64,000 bases of DNA from Gordonia sp. PDNC005 (GCF_016919385.1 NZ_CP070351.1:2976001-3040000), one strand, 5' to 3'. Shown: positions 18,879-29,713, numbered from the stretch's first letter. Translations and numbers: made by a program. Notes: generated by a model from the sequence alone, not told the origin.

Positions 18879-20326
18879 TGGGCGTCGCTCCCCCCGACAT
18901 GCGGATCTCCGGCCGCGCGCTCTGCGGTCAATGCGAGGAACACCTCATCGAGCGAGGGGCGGCGCAGCGCGATGTCGGCGAGCGGGATCTTCGCGGCTTC
19001 GGTCCGGCGCATCACCTCGGCGAGAGTCTCCGGGCCGTTGGGTGCGGGCACGGACACTGTCCGCTCGTCGAGGTCGGAGTCGTCGACGTCGGTGGGGCCG
19101 ATGAGGTCGCGCAGGCGTGCACGGAGGCGCGGAAGGTAGGCGGGGTGCGCCGGTGTCACTTCGCAGTACGCGGCGCCGGTCTCCGCCTTCAGCTCGTCAG
19201 ACGTGCCCTCGGCGATCACACGCCCCTTGTCGATGACGACGATGTTGTCCGACAACATGTCGGCCTCTTCGAGGTACTGCGTGGTCAGCAGGATGGTGAC
19301 ACCGCTGTCGCGAAGCTGCTCGACGAGCGTCCACACGTCCTGGCGACTCCGCGGGTCGAGACCGGTGGTCGGCTCGTCGAGGAACACCACCTCCGGCGAG
19401 GTGACGAGTCCGCAGGCGATGTCGATCCGTCGGCGCATACCACCGGAGTACTGTCCGACTCGGCGTCCGGCCGCCTCGGTCAGTGCGAACTCGTCGAGCA
19501 GCTCGTCCGCACGCTCCTGCGCCTTCTTCTTGGTGAGGCCGAGCAGCCTCCCGAAGAGGATCAAGTTCTCTCGCCCGGTCAGTGCTTCGTCGAGCGCAGC
19601 GAACTGACCGGTGAGCATGATCGACGAGCGGACACCAGACGGATCGTCGACCACATCGTGGCCCGCCACGGTCGCACTGCCGCCGTCCGGCGGAAGAAGT
19701 GTGCACAGCATGTTGACCGTGGTGGTCTTACCGGCGCCGTTCGGCCCGAGGATGGCCACGATGGTGCCTTTGGGCACCTGGAAGCTCACGTCGTGCACCG
19801 CGGTGAAGTCACCGAACGACTTCTTGAGGTTCTTGGCGACGATCGCATTCGGCACGTCACGGGGAACATCGAGCGAGGCGGGGTCGATCGACGGGAATGC
19901 GACGGTCCGCTCGTTGGCCAGGCGCAGCTCGGCCGCCGACTCGATCGGGGCGGGCGGGGTGGCGGACATGACGTTCCATGCAGCATGCCGTGCCCGACGA
20001 GGACGCGCCGGAGCGGGCGGCGCGACGGGGACCACCGGCGTCTGCGGCGTGTAGTCAGCGGGTGCGGACACCGCGGAGTAGGCGAGGTTCGGCGCATCCG
20101 CGCGGGAAGCCGCCGACACCGGGGACTCGCCGTCGGTCTCGACCGGAGCAGAGTCGGGGGCGGCGGGCTCACGAGTCGCGAGGTCATCTCGCCAGGCACG
20201 CAGCTGTCGCAGGATCGGGTCGTCCTCCGGGACCCACGGCATCGTCTGCTCGAGGGGCCCCGAGTCCGGACGCGGTGCTGCCGAGTGACCGGCCCTGCCG
20301 GCCGGACGGCCGCCTGCGTCTGACAT
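18875..20326 (-). CDS. ABC transporter ATP-binding protein, DrrA-like, with long N-terminal extension
   Basis: A 483-residue ATPase of the daunorubicin-resistance exporter type. The nucleotide-binding domain starts near residue 162. Walker A is GPNGAGKTT (~194-202), the ABC signature YSGGMRRRID (~293-302), and Walker B VVFLDEPTTGLD (~313-324). The C-terminal ~110 residues match the usual tail of this family. The first ~160 residues are unusual: rich in Ala, Pro and Asp, with one ordered-looking piece (MPWVPEDDPILRQLRAWRDD) and a proline stretch near 95-110. Family members normally begin directly at the ATPase domain. I choose the ATG at 20326 (MSDAGGRP) over the upstream frame to 20398 because GGGGA lies about 8 bases before it. 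It is the first gene of the exporter-NRPS set. Confidence 0.88.
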   Translation of the reverse strand: MSDAGGRPAGRAGHSAAPRPDSGPLEQTMPWVPEDDPILRQLRAWRDDLATREPAAPDSAPVETDGESPVSAASRADAPNLAYSAVSAPADYTPQTPVVPVAPPAPARPRRARHAAWNVMSATPPAPIESAAELRLANERTVAFPSIDPASLDVPRDVPNAIVAKNLKKSFGDFTAVHDVSFQVPKGTIVAILGPNGAGKTTTVNMLCTLLPPDGGSATVAGHDVVDDPSGVRSSIMLTGQFAALDEALTGRENLILFGRLLGLTKKKAQERADELLDEFALTEAAGRRVGQYSGGMRRRIDIACGLVTSPEVVFLDEPTTGLDPRSRQDVWTLVEQLRDSGVTILLTTQYLEEADMLSDNIVVIDKGRVIAEGTSDELKAETGAAYCEVTPAHPAYLPRLRARLRDLIGPTDVDDSDLDERTVSVPAPNGPETLAEVMRRTEAAKIPLADIALRRPSLDEVFLALTAERAAGDPHVGGSDAQ

Positions 20327-20718
20327 CGAGTGATCCCCGTCCTGATGATGATTCGTAGTTCTTATGACCCTAGTAAAGATCCCTATGACTATCGCCAACG
20401 ACCACGTCAGCGTTTCGCAACCCGCGAAGGCTCACATGCCTCGCCTCCCGGTACAGCCATTGGCCCGTCCTCGCCGGACAACCCTGACCAGGAGCGGATT
20501 CCTTGCAGCCCAAACACATTCGCTCACACGACACGCGCGAGAAGCAACACGCCGATATTAGCGTGTGCCCTCTCGGGGTAAGCGTGATCGTCGGCATTGA
20601 GATCGCATTGGAGAATATGGACCCACTTGCGCCGGACCTATTGTCGGAAACAGGAGAATCGCCCCTTCCCGTTTGGGAAGGGGCGATTCGTCTCGTCATC
20701 GCAGAGGATGAGAGGAGG
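20327..20718. other. Intergenic spacer between S10 operon and exporter/NRPS locus
   Basis: No credible gene is seen here. On the minus strand it holds the S10 operon terminator near 20656-20689 and then the upstream region of the exporter ATPase. The stretch near 20350-20390 is AT-richer than its surroundings and contains TAGGGATC and TAGGGTC on the minus strand, a possible promoter. No iron-box (IdeR/DmdR type) palindrome is evident, which leaves a siderophore role unsupported. Confidence 0.6.
20656..20689 (-). terminator. S10 operon terminator hairpin
   Basis: A perfect 15-bp stem (GAATCGCCCCTTCCC with its complement) around a 4-base loop lies 30 bases after the rpsQ stop codon. It is followed on the minus strand by a short T-containing stretch. 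It isolates the ribosomal operon from the exporter genes beyond. Confidence 0.9.
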
Positions 20719-21000
20719 CTACTTGGCCTTCTCCAGGACCTCGACCAGACGCCAGCGCTTGGTGGCCGACAGCGGGCGGGTCTCCATGATGCGAACGCGG
20801 TCGCCGACTCCGGCGGTCTCGTTCTCGTCATGCGCCTTGACCTTGCTGGTCGTGCGGATGATCTTGCCGTAGAGCTTGTGGCTCTTGCGATCTTCCAGCT
20901 CGACCGTGATGGTCTTGGTCATCTTGTCACTGACGACGTAGCCGATCCGCTCTTTGCGGCTGGCACGCTCTTCGACGTTCACGTTCTGGTCCTCACTCAT
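20719..21000 (-). CDS. rpsQ: 30S ribosomal protein S17
   Basis: A 93-residue ribosomal protein that binds 16S rRNA in the small-subunit body. The conserved core ([22 protein letters not shown] ... [16 protein letters not shown]) is intact. It has the ~15-residue acidic N-terminal extension seen in actinobacterial S17. The start overlaps the end of rpmC by 4 bases. Last gene of the S10 operon, followed at once by a strong terminator, so the spc genes (rplN onward) are not contiguous here. Confidence 0.98.
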   Translation of the reverse strand: MSEDQNVNVEERASRKERIGYVVSDKMTKTITVELEDRKSHKLYGKIIRTTSKVKAHDENETAGVGDRVRIMETRPLSATKRWRLVEVLEKAK

Positions 21001-21230
21001 GCGTCTTCACCTTCCGGTCCGGACGCCAAGCCCAGTTCACGCTCGCGCATGACGGTGTACACACGTGCGATCTCGCGACGCACGGTGCGCAGACGTCGAT
21101 TGTTGTCGAGCTGGCCGGTTGCCATCTGGAAGCGAAGGTTGAAGAGCTCTTCCTTCGACTCCTTCAGGCGGTCGACCAGATCGGTGTCGCTGAGCTCGCG
21201 GAGCTCAGCAGCAGCGATTCCGAGTGCCAT
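20997..21230 (-). CDS. rpmC: 50S ribosomal protein L29
   Basis: A 77-residue two-helix protein near the peptide exit tunnel. The core [20 protein letters not shown] and the [12 protein letters not shown] motif match the L29 family, and the length is normal. It shares bases with the stops and starts of rplP (before) and rpsQ (after), so it is translated as part of the coupled S10 operon. Confidence 0.98.
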   Translation of the reverse strand: MALGIAAAELRELSDTDLVDRLKESKEELFNLRFQMATGQLDNNRRLRTVRREIARVYTVMRERELGLASGPEGEDA

Positions 21231-21646
21231 CAGAACTGCTCCTCTCTGGTCACGATCCGGGTCTTCATGGGGAGCTTGTGCTGTGCGCGACGCAGGGCCT
21301 CGCGAGCGGTCTCCTCATTGGGGTAGGTCATCTCGAACAGCACGCGGCCCGGCTTGACCGGGGCCACCCACCACTCGGGCGAACCCTTACCGGAACCCAT
21401 GCGGGTCTCGGCGGGCTTCTTCGTGATCGGACGGTCCGGGAAGATGTTGATCCAGACCTTGCCGCCACGCTTGATGTGGCGGTTGATCGCGATACGAGCG
21501 GACTCGATCTGACGGTTGGTGATGTATGCACCTTCGAGCGCCTGGATGCCGTAGTCACCGAAGGTGACCTTGGTTCCGCCCGACGCCTGACCCTTCAGGC
21601 TGGGGTGGTGCTGCTTGCGGTGCTTGACCCGACGAGGGATCAACAT
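21230..21646 (-). CDS. rplP: 50S ribosomal protein L16
   Basis: A 138-residue protein of normal length that helps organise the peptidyl-transferase centre and tRNA binding. The start [16 protein letters not shown] is typical of the family, and [22 protein letters not shown] is conserved. It lies 3 bases after rpsC in the S10 operon and overlaps the rpmC start by one base. Confidence 0.98.
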   Translation of the reverse strand: MLIPRRVKHRKQHHPSLKGQASGGTKVTFGDYGIQALEGAYITNRQIESARIAINRHIKRGGKVWINIFPDRPITKKPAETRMGSGKGSPEWWVAPVKPGRVLFEMTYPNEETAREALRRAQHKLPMKTRIVTREEQF

Positions 21647-21649
21647 GGG

Positions 21650-22465
<816 letters not shown>

Positions 22466-22873
22466 TTAGGCTCCCTTCTTCTTCTGCTGGCGCGAACGAG
22501 CACGTCCGCCGTTCTCCGCTGCGGACACGACCACGGTGATGTGGCTGGTGCGCTTACGGATGCGGAACGCACGGCCCTGGGCGCGCGGCTGGAACCGCTT
22601 CAGGGTCGGGCCCTCGTCGGCGAATGCCTCCGAGACGATCAGGGTGCGACGATCCTGGCCCTGGTTGTTCTCCGCGTTGGCGATCGCACTGGCGAGCACC
22701 TTGTACACGGGCTCGCTGGCAGCCTGCGGTGCGAACCGCAGGATGTCCAGAGCCTCGTCGACGTTCTTGCCGCGGACGAGGTCGATGACTCGACGAGCCT
22801 TCATCGGCGTGACGCGAACGAACTTCGCTGTCGCGCGAGCGGTCTGCACTGCGTTATCGGTTTCAGTAGTCAT
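22466..22873 (-). CDS. rplV: 50S ribosomal protein L22
   Basis: A 135-residue L22 with the family hallmark [20 protein letters not shown] at the N-terminus and the tunnel-lining loop region [19 protein letters not shown]. The basic C-terminus ends [10 protein letters not shown]. It lines the exit tunnel; its loop is the usual site of macrolide-resistance mutations, and none is evident by eye. Confidence 0.98.
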   Translation of the reverse strand: MTTETDNAVQTARATAKFVRVTPMKARRVIDLVRGKNVDEALDILRFAPQAASEPVYKVLASAIANAENNQGQDRRTLIVSEAFADEGPTLKRFQPRAQGRAFRIRKRTSHITVVVSAAENGGRARSRQQKKKGA

Positions 22874-22875
22874 GA

Positions 22876-23157
22876 TTACCGGCGCTTCGCTTTCCGGTCA
22901 TCCTTGATGTGACCCTTGAAGGTACGGGTGGGGGCGAACTCGCCCAGCTTGTGACCGACCATCGAGTCCGACACGAACACGGGCACATGCTTGCGACCGT
23001 CGTGGACCGCAAAGGTGTGACCGATGAAGTCGGGGATGATGGTCGAGCGGCGCGACCAGGTCTTGATGACCTGCTTCGTGCCCTTCTCGTTCTGCACATC
23101 CACCTTCTTCAGGAGGTGGTCGTCGACGAACGGGCCCTTCTTGAGGCTGCGTGGCAT
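22876..23157 (-). CDS. rpsS: 30S ribosomal protein S19
   Basis: A 93-residue S19 of normal length. Start [15 protein letters not shown]; core [22 protein letters not shown]. It sits in the small-subunit head with S13. The ATG is preceded by GGAGGTAAAAA, a strong ribosome site, and the gene lies 16 bases after rplB. Confidence 0.98.
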   Translation of the reverse strand: MPRSLKKGPFVDDHLLKKVDVQNEKGTKQVIKTWSRRSTIIPDFIGHTFAVHDGRKHVPVFVSDSMVGHKLGEFAPTRTFKGHIKDDRKAKRR

Positions 23158-23173
23158 TTTTTACCTCCTCCTA

Positions 23174-24010
<837 letters not shown>

Positions 24011-24040
24011 GAGTGTTAGTCCCTAATCCTTCTCGGGCGG

Positions 24041-24346
24041 TCAGCTGACCGCTCCTCCGAAGATCTCGATGGGCTTGCTGTCAGCGGACAGCGTCACGAT
24101 GGCGCGCTTGGTGTTCTTGCGCTTGCCGAAGCCCGAGCGGGTGCGCTTGCGCTTGCCCTGTCGGTTCGCGGTGTTGACGCTGGAGACCTTGACGTCGAAG
24201 ATCTGCTGGACAGCGATCTTGATCTGGGTCTTGTTCGAATCCGGGTGCACCAGGAAGGTGTACACGTTGTCTTCGATCAGCCCGTAGGCCTTCTCCGAGA
24301 TCACCGGCGCCAGGATGATGTCACGCGGGTTTGCGTGCGTAGCCAT
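24041..24346 (-). CDS. rplW: 50S ribosomal protein L23
   Basis: A 101-residue L23 at the tunnel exit, where trigger factor and SRP dock. Conserved [21 protein letters not shown] and the basic loop [20 protein letters not shown] are intact. A slightly longer gap (30 bases) separates it from rplB; it follows rplD by 2 bases. Confidence 0.98.
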   Translation of the reverse strand: MATHANPRDIILAPVISEKAYGLIEDNVYTFLVHPDSNKTQIKIAVQQIFDVKVSSVNTANRQGKRKRTRSGFGKRKNTKRAIVTLSADSKPIEIFGGAVS

Positions 24347-24348
24347 GC

Positions 24349-25005
24349 CTAGGCCTCCTTCTTGTTCTTGTCGACGAACGCTTCCAGCGTCTCAACGCTG
24401 AACACGACCTCGTCAGAATCGAGGACGTCGTACGTGTTGAGCTGATCAGCAGTGATGCCCAGCACGTTCGGCAGGTTCGCGATGCTCTTCCAGCCGGCCT
24501 GATCCTCACGGGTCAGGACGACGAGGAACTTGCGACGCTCGCTCAGCAGCTCGAGGAAGGCGCGTGCCGACTTGGTCGACGGCGTCTGTCCTGGGACGAG
24601 CTCGGTGATGACGTGGATGCGCTCGCTGCGAGCACGGTCCGACAGGGCGCCACGCAGAGCGGCGACCTTCATCTTCTTGTTGACCTTCTGCGTGTAGTCG
24701 CGCGGCTGCGGACCGTGGACGATGCCACCGCCTGCGAACTGCGGTGCACGGGTCGAGCCCTGGCGTGCGCGGCCGGTGCCCTTCTGGCGGTACGGCTTTG
24801 CGCCGCCGCCCGAGACCTGTGCGCGCGTCTTGGTCGCGTGCGTGCCCTGACGGCCTGCGGCCTGCTGTGCGACGACGACCTGGTGCATCAGTGCGATGTT
24901 GGCGGTCTGATCGAACAGCTCAGCGGGCAGCTCGGCGGTTCCGGCGACGGAACCGTCTGCTGCGCGGACGTCGAGCGTCAACTTGGTTGCGGTTTCGGTG
25001 CTCAC
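24349..25005 (-). CDS. rplD: 50S ribosomal protein L4
   Basis: A 218-residue L4. It has the exit-tunnel extension ([24 protein letters not shown]) and conserved globular ends. In many bacteria L4 also regulates its own S10 operon; no S10 leader structure of that type was identified here. The start overlaps the rplC stop by 4 bases (translational coupling). Confidence 0.98.
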   Translation of the reverse strand: MSTETATKLTLDVRAADGSVAGTAELPAELFDQTANIALMHQVVVAQQAAGRQGTHATKTRAQVSGGGAKPYRQKGTGRARQGSTRAPQFAGGGIVHGPQPRDYTQKVNKKMKVAALRGALSDRARSERIHVITELVPGQTPSTKSARAFLELLSERRKFLVVLTREDQAGWKSIANLPNVLGITADQLNTYDVLDSDEVVFSVETLEAFVDKNKKEA

Positions 25006-25658
25006 TTGCTGCCACCCTTCACTGCCTCGCGGACCACCACGACGCCGCCCTTGCGGCCGGGGATCGCGCCCTTGATCAACAGCAGACCGGCTTCTGCGTC
25101 CACCTTGTGGACGGTCAGGTTCTGCGTGGTCACCTTGTCGCTGCCCATGCGGCCCGCCATGCGCATGCCCTTGAACACGCGACCGGGGGTTGCACAGCCA
25201 CCGATGGAACCCGGCGCACGGTGCACGCGGTGCACACCGTGGCTGGCGCCCAGACCGGCGAAGCCGTGACGCTTCATGACACCGGCGAAGCCCTTGCCCT
25301 TCGAGGTTCCGGTCACGTCCACCTTGATGCCGTCGGCAAAGATGTCAGCGCCCAGCTCCTGGCCGACCTCGAACTCCGAGATGTCGTTGACACGAAGCTC
25401 GGTGAGGTGGCGGCGGGGGGTCACGCCGGCTTTGGTGAACTGGCCCGCGACGGGCTTGGTCACCTTGCGGGGGTCGATGGCGCCGTAGGCGAGCTGGACT
25501 GCCGTGTAGCCGTCGCGCTCCAGAGTGCGGAGCTGGGTGACGACATTGGAGCCGGTCGCGATAACGGTCACCGGGACGACCCGGTTGTTCTCGTCGAAAA
25601 CCTGGGTCATGCCGAGCTTGGTGCCCAGGATGCCCTTGGTTGCGTTCTGCTTGCTCAT
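25002..25658 (-). CDS. rplC: 50S ribosomal protein L3
   Basis: A 218-residue L3 with conserved [13 protein letters not shown] at the N-terminus and the loop that reaches the peptidyl-transferase centre ([21 protein letters not shown] region). It is involved in early 50S assembly. The start (MSKQNATKG) has GGGGGATCGGAAAAA just before it. Lies 16 bases after rpsJ. Confidence 0.98.
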   Translation of the reverse strand: MSKQNATKGILGTKLGMTQVFDENNRVVPVTVIATGSNVVTQLRTLERDGYTAVQLAYGAIDPRKVTKPVAGQFTKAGVTPRRHLTELRVNDISEFEVGQELGADIFADGIKVDVTGTSKGKGFAGVMKRHGFAGLGASHGVHRVHRAPGSIGGCATPGRVFKGMRMAGRMGSDKVTTQNLTVHKVDAEAGLLLIKGAIPGRKGGVVVVREAVKGGSK

Positions 25659-25674
25659 TTTTTCCGATCCCCCG

Positions 25675-25980
25675 TCACTGGATGTTGACGTCGACGCTGG
25701 CCGGCAGGTCGATGCGCATCAGCGCGTCAACCGTCTTGGGCGTCGGGTCGAGGATGTCGATGAGTCGCTTGTGTGTACGCATCTCGAAGTGTTCGCGGCT
25801 GTCCTTGTACTTATGCGGCGAACGGATGACGCAGTACACGTTCTTTTCGGTGGGCAACGGCACCGGGCCGACGACGCGTGCACCCGTACGGGTCACGGTC
25901 TCCACGATCTTGCGCGCCGAAGCGTCGATCGCTTCGTGGTCGTAGGCCTTGAGCCTGATGCGGATCTTCTGTCCCGCCAC
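25675..25980 (-). CDS. rpsJ: 30S ribosomal protein S10 / NusE
   Basis: A 101-residue S10, first gene of the S10 operon; also known as transcription elongation factor NusE. I use the GTG at 25980 ([19 protein letters not shown]), which matches the mycobacterial start and has AGAGGA 6 bases upstream. A longer frame from 26034 would add 18 residues not typical of the family. The sequence through [16 protein letters not shown] is fully conserved. Confidence 0.98.
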   Translation of the reverse strand: MAGQKIRIRLKAYDHEAIDASARKIVETVTRTGARVVGPVPLPTEKNVYCVIRSPHKYKDSREHFEMRTHKRLIDILDPTPKTVDALMRIDLPASVDVNIQ

Positions 25981-26520
25981 GCTGTGTCCTCTTCCGTCTG
26001 GTTTCTCTCGACAGACGAACACCGCGCGACTCACACCCGTGCATGCACGGGCGGCAACTGGGCCACATGACCACCCCCGATGAGATCGGGTGGATCGACG
26101 CTGTTCTTCTGTCGTTGTACGCTGCCGGACTATTTCGTCCAGCTGCCGACTTTCGTCGGCTTCGCCTCCGGTACCCCGCGGTCGGGCGTGTCAAGACCGT
26201 GTCAATCAGCAAATTGCACGCGTTACACAACCCGGCCCACAGTTGCGGCCCTGGAAGTTTGTGCGCCCCAGTCGGGGCAACCTGACCAGTATGCAGCACC
26301 TCGCCCGTGATCTCAAATCGTTCCCGCAGGTCGGATGCAGTGAGATGCGTCTCCCGGTCGATGCCTGAGACGGCAGCGAGGTTCCCGTTCCGTCGCCTCA
26401 TGGGGTTGTTCGTTTCGACCTACCCGCCTCATCTCGCTCCTACCTGCCTCAATGCGTCCTACCTGCCTGAGCTCAGGCAGGCGAGTCCAGTTGAAGCAGG
26501 GAGGAGCGAGATGAGGCAGG
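25981..26520 (-). promoter_or_regulatory. S10 operon upstream region, probable promoter and leader
   Basis: About 540 bases without a credible gene in front of rpsJ. On the minus strand a plausible promoter is TGGACG (26141-26136), 16 bases, TACAAC (26119-26114), giving a leader of roughly 125 bases. Further up, two TTGACA hexamers lie as a direct repeat 11 bases apart (26205-26189) without an obvious matching -10. The far end (26417-26522) is a nested inverted repeat belonging to the neighbouring gene's 3' end. Confidence 0.4.
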
Positions 26521-26522
26521 TC
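26417..26522. repeat. Nested inverted repeat / cruciform with ACCTGCCTCA motifs
   Basis: Outer arms at about 26417-26440 and 26503-26522 share the inverted sequence ACCTGCCTCATCTCGCTCC (one base differs). Between them, 26462-26481 is a perfect 20-bp palindrome centred on GAGCTC. Several copies of ACCTGCCT(C/G)A occur in both orientations. The right arm includes the stop codon of the gene at 26521. It could be a terminator for that gene or a repeat-family insertion. Confidence 0.75.
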
Positions 26523-27450
26523 AGTCGAGCCATTCCCGCAGGATCGCGGCGACTCTGTGGCTCTCCAGGTCGGCCCATACCCACCGGACCATTACCAGCC
26601 CGGTGGCCCTCCGCAGTCGGTCTTCCCTGCGCTTCTCCCGGATGACAGCACGAGCTGTCGTCTCCCCTGGGCGAAGCAGACGTCCGTATTTGTGAAGACC
26701 GTCGTACTCGGCCATCAAGCGGCCGTGCCACTCGTAGTCGACGACGAAGGTGTCGCCGTCAACAGCATGTTCCACCTGCAGTTCCGGCAACGCGAGGCCG
26801 CCTTCGATCATCTGTGCGCGGCTCCACGACTCCCCGACCGACGCGGAACGGCCGTCAGCTACGACAATCGCCGGCCTCGCCTCGCGGGCACCCTTGGTAC
26901 GACGACGACCGAGCTCGGACTCGATGCTCGCGCGGTCTGCGCCCGCCCGCAATGCGGCGTCGAACACAGTCAAAGCCTGAGCAAATGAGCCGGCCTCAGC
27001 AACGTCGACGGCAGTCCGCACGACGTCGGTGACTCGAATGCCGTCGACGTCGACGAGCTGAGCTTCGTCCAGGTGTCCACCGTGGACGTTTCGCCCACCG
27101 CGGATCAGTCCGCCGCCACGCGTCAACGAGGTCACGTGGATGTTCTCACGATTCGGCTTCAACAGAGGAAGACCGTGAACCGCGGCTGCGGATTGATGAC
27201 TCAGCACCGTCGCACCTCCATCCCGCGCGTTGCTGACCGTTGCGATCGAGCGCAGGCGGTAGAGGCGATCTGCACCTTCGGGCCCGTCGAGGTCGACCCC
27301 AGCGATCGCATACACGCCGGTCGCGACTCGGATGAGTTCTCCCCGCCGAACCGCCGCGGACAACATCGCATCGGTCCATCCGGCTTCAAGCGCGGCCGCG
27401 CGCCTGACCAATCCGAATCGGTCTTGAGGCAACAGCAGTGCAATCGTCAT
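26521..27450 (-). CDS. AbiEi-antitoxin-like / DUF559-type endonuclease-domain protein
   Basis: A 309-residue protein. The N-terminal ~75 residues (FGLVRRAAALEAGWTDAMLSAAVRRGELIRVATGVYA) look like the winged-helix AbiEi-type antitoxin domain. The C-terminal ~100 residues look like a small restriction-endonuclease fold: VVDYEWHGRLMAEYDGLHKYG supplies a D...E-x-D...K pattern. Such single-gene fusions are common in actinobacteria and have no established role; no toxin partner gene is adjacent. I start at the ATG at 27450 because GAGGGGG precedes it; the ORF extends further upstream. It stands alone, pointing toward rpsJ, and ends inside an inverted repeat. Confidence 0.7.
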   Translation of the reverse strand: MTIALLLPQDRFGLVRRAAALEAGWTDAMLSAAVRRGELIRVATGVYAIAGVDLDGPEGADRLYRLRSIATVSNARDGGATVLSHQSAAAVHGLPLLKPNRENIHVTSLTRGGGLIRGGRNVHGGHLDEAQLVDVDGIRVTDVVRTAVDVAEAGSFAQALTVFDAALRAGADRASIESELGRRRTKGAREARPAIVVADGRSASVGESWSRAQMIEGGLALPELQVEHAVDGDTFVVDYEWHGRLMAEYDGLHKYGRLLRPGETTARAVIREKRREDRLRRATGLVMVRWVWADLESHRVAAILREWLD

Positions 27451-27532
27451 GACGACCCCCTCGTCTTTGTCCGACCATGATCGGACAAAGACGAAATTCA
27501 CGCGACCATGTTGTCCACAGGCCGTCGCACGA

Positions 27533-28267
27533 CTACCTCGGTTTCAGGACGTAGGCGGTGTAGCCGAAGTCGGAGGCATTGCGGTCGCGGACACCGATCT
27601 CGGCCGCAGCGGCGTCGAGAACGTCGGGATCGAAGCCGTCGGCGCGGAGAGAGTCGATGCGTGCGGCGAGGGGGCCGTAGTACTCGTCCCAGTCGGCGTC
27701 GGGGAGGACGTAGGTCGCGACCACCCGATAGCCAGCCTCCCACGCCGCAGCGACGTTGCCAGTCGTCGACCGCATGCCTTCGTACTCTGCCCAGAACTCG
27801 CGGGCCTCGTCCGACGGAGTGTCGGTGAGCCATTCGCATTCGGTCAGGACGAGGACGCCACGTTCGGACAGCAGCGGACGCCAGGCGCGGAGCGCTGCGT
27901 CGAAGCCAATGATGTAGGCCGAGCCTTCGGACCAGAGCAGGTCGACGGTCCCCGGTTCGACGGGGAGGTCGTCCATCGATGCGGCGACGCCGGTCACCTG
28001 ATCAGCGACGCCCGCACGCGCAGCTCGCTCTGAGAGTCCGGCGAGGAACGGTTCATGCAGATCAATTCCGGTCACCGTGCCGCCGGTCGCGACGGCCAAC
28101 GGCACCGCCGCCGGACCGGTGCCACACCCCACGTCGAGGATGCGGGGCTGCCCAGGCAGGTCGCCCGCCAATTGCAATAGGAGCCCGAGCGTCGCCTCCG
28201 ACCCCGGAGCCTCCCGGGGAAGACCGGAGTGGACGTGCATGAACTTGTCGAACTGATCATCGGGCAC
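27533..28267 (-). CDS. Class I SAM-dependent methyltransferase
   Basis: A 244-residue cytoplasmic protein with the SAM-binding motif I ILDVGCGTGPAAVPLA (~45-60), an acidic motif II residue in GTVTGIDLHEPF, and motif III-like GVLVLTECEWL. The substrate is not predictable. I place the start at the GTG at 28267 because TAGAGT lies 7 bases before it, the spacing of a leaderless -10 element. Longer starts (ATG at 28315) would overlap the divergent gene. Divergent from the thioesterase with a 46-base shared promoter region. Confidence 0.78.
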   Translation of the reverse strand: MPDDQFDKFMHVHSGLPREAPGSEATLGLLLQLAGDLPGQPRILDVGCGTGPAAVPLAVATGGTVTGIDLHEPFLAGLSERAARAGVADQVTGVAASMDDLPVEPGTVDLLWSEGSAYIIGFDAALRAWRPLLSERGVLVLTECEWLTDTPSDEAREFWAEYEGMRSTTGNVAAAWEAGYRVVATYVLPDADWDEYYGPLAARIDSLRADGFDPDVLDAAAAEIGVRDRNASDFGYTAYVLKPR

Positions 28268-28313
28268 GCCCGACACTCTAGGAGACACGTCCGGCAGGCG
28301 GTAGCCTTCACAC

Positions 28314-28811
28314 ATGAGTGAGACCCCGAGTAACACACACCGCGACAGCGCAACGTACGCGCTTCGCCGCAAGCTGCCCGACAACCGACTCGGAGACGCC
28401 CTGTTCTCCCTCGGGATGATCGCGCGAGTCCCCTACTTCGGGACGATCCTCCCGCTCGTCGAGGAGATGGAGCCCGGATACTGCCGGGTGACCGCGCCGA
28501 AATGGTTCGGCGTCCACAACCACATCGGCACGTTCCACGCCATCGCCGCCTGCAACCTCGCCGAGACCGCGATGGGCATGCTGATGGAGGCGTCCGTCCC
28601 GACATCGCACCGGTGGATACCCAAGGCGATGAACACTCAGTACCTGACGAAGGCGAACACGCGGCTCACCGCGCACGCCGAGTTCGCCGAGCCCGTCGAC
28701 TTCTCGACGATCACCGAGGGAACCGACGTCGTCGTGTCGATCCGCATCCTCGACAAGGAGTCGACCGAGGTGGTCCATTGCGACATCACGACGTGGGTCA
28801 CGCCGGCCTGA
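28314..28811 (+). CDS. Hotdog-fold thioesterase (DUF4442 family)
   Basis: A 165-residue protein matching the hotdog-fold PaaI/YiiD-like DUF4442 group: GYCRVTAPKWFGVHNHIGTFHA carries the N/H...G motif around the long hotdog helix. Probably hydrolyses acyl-CoA or acts as an acyl-binding protein. TAGCCT lies 6 bases before the ATG, so the transcript may be leaderless. Not obviously linked in function to the Dsb genes that follow 18 bases later. Confidence 0.75.
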   Translation: MSETPSNTHRDSATYALRRKLPDNRLGDALFSLGMIARVPYFGTILPLVEEMEPGYCRVTAPKWFGVHNHIGTFHAIAACNLAETAMGMLMEASVPTSHRWIPKAMNTQYLTKANTRLTAHAEFAEPVDFSTITEGTDVVVSIRILDKESTEVVHCDITTWVTPA

Positions 28812-28829
28812 CCAGTAGGATCCGAACTC

Positions 28830-29558
28830 ATGGCCGGAACCTCACGTGCCCGATTGGTCCTCATCCTCGCAGCCGTCGTGTTCCTCAGCTCGTGCTCGAC
28901 AGACGGCAGGCCGGTTCGGGCAGCGAACGAGCCCTTCGGCGGAGACGATCAGACGACGTCGACCACCGACGCCCCAGGCGACGACGAGTCACCGGCAAAG
29001 AACGGCGAGGCCTTCCGGGTCTTCGCCGGCACCGGGGCGCCGAAGGTGACAGTGACGGTGATCGCCGACCTCGCATGCCCGGCATGCAAGGTATTCGAAT
29101 CGACGTTCGGCCCGGTCCTCGACGCCTACCGCGGCGATCCCGACGTTGCCGTCGACTACCGGGTCATCTCGTTTCTCGACCGGATGTCATCGGACAGGTA
29201 CTCCTCGCGTGCCGCGAACGCCTCGCACTGCGTGTGGCACGCCGCGGAGGCGACACCAGCGCACACCCAGGATTGGCGCGAGTTCCAGAGCATCATGTTC
29301 GAGAACCAGCCGCCTGAAGGCGGTCCGGGACTGTCCACCACACAGTTGGCCCAGTTCGCCACGACCGCGGGAATGCCGTCTGCCAATCGTTGCATCCTCG
29401 AGTCGAAGCGTTCCTCCGATGTGTCTGCAGTGACCCGCGCGGTGACGAACGACCCGACTTTCCAGGGCACTCCGACAGTGAAGATCAACGGCGACACATA
29501 CACGCCGACCACACCAACCGCCCTGAAGTCGGCCATCGACCAGGCCAAGCGCAATTGA
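28830..29558 (+). CDS. DsbA-family thioredoxin-like lipoprotein
   Basis: A 242-residue exported protein. A signal sequence ends in the lipobox LSSC (Cys ~22), so it should be lipid-anchored outside the membrane. A ~35-residue Asp/Thr-rich linker follows, then a thioredoxin/DsbA domain with the CPAC active site (~88-91) and a cis-Pro loop (FQGTPTVKING). Role: oxidation of cysteine pairs in exported proteins. First of three folding genes (two DsbA-like proteins and a VKOR). Two further cysteines (C~135 and C~188) could form a structural disulfide. Confidence 0.88.
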   Translation: MAGTSRARLVLILAAVVFLSSCSTDGRPVRAANEPFGGDDQTTSTTDAPGDDESPAKNGEAFRVFAGTGAPKVTVTVIADLACPACKVFESTFGPVLDAYRGDPDVAVDYRVISFLDRMSSDRYSSRAANASHCVWHAAEATPAHTQDWREFQSIMFENQPPEGGPGLSTTQLAQFATTAGMPSANRCILESKRSSDVSAVTRAVTNDPTFQGTPTVKINGDTYTPTTPTALKSAIDQAKRN

Positions 29559-29713
29559 TGTGCCGATCGGACGGGCTCACGGTCGACGCTGAAATCTCCG
29601 CAACCTGTCATCAAGTTCTCAGGATGATGCAAGTAGTCTGACTTCGAAGAACGCCACGTCGCGGACGACGGCCCCATGCCCGGCGCGACACGACCCGTGA
29701 AGGACCGTCTGCC

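Noticed and set aside
20327..20718. Iron-responsive (IdeR/DmdR) box before the exporter and NRPS genes
   Set aside because: No TTAGGTTAGGCTAACCTAA-like palindrome is present, so I do not claim siderophore regulation.
25811..26401. A 196-residue minus-strand frame over the rpsJ leader
   Set aside because: It runs out of frame into rpsJ, has no ribosome site and lacks protein-like composition in the overlapping half.
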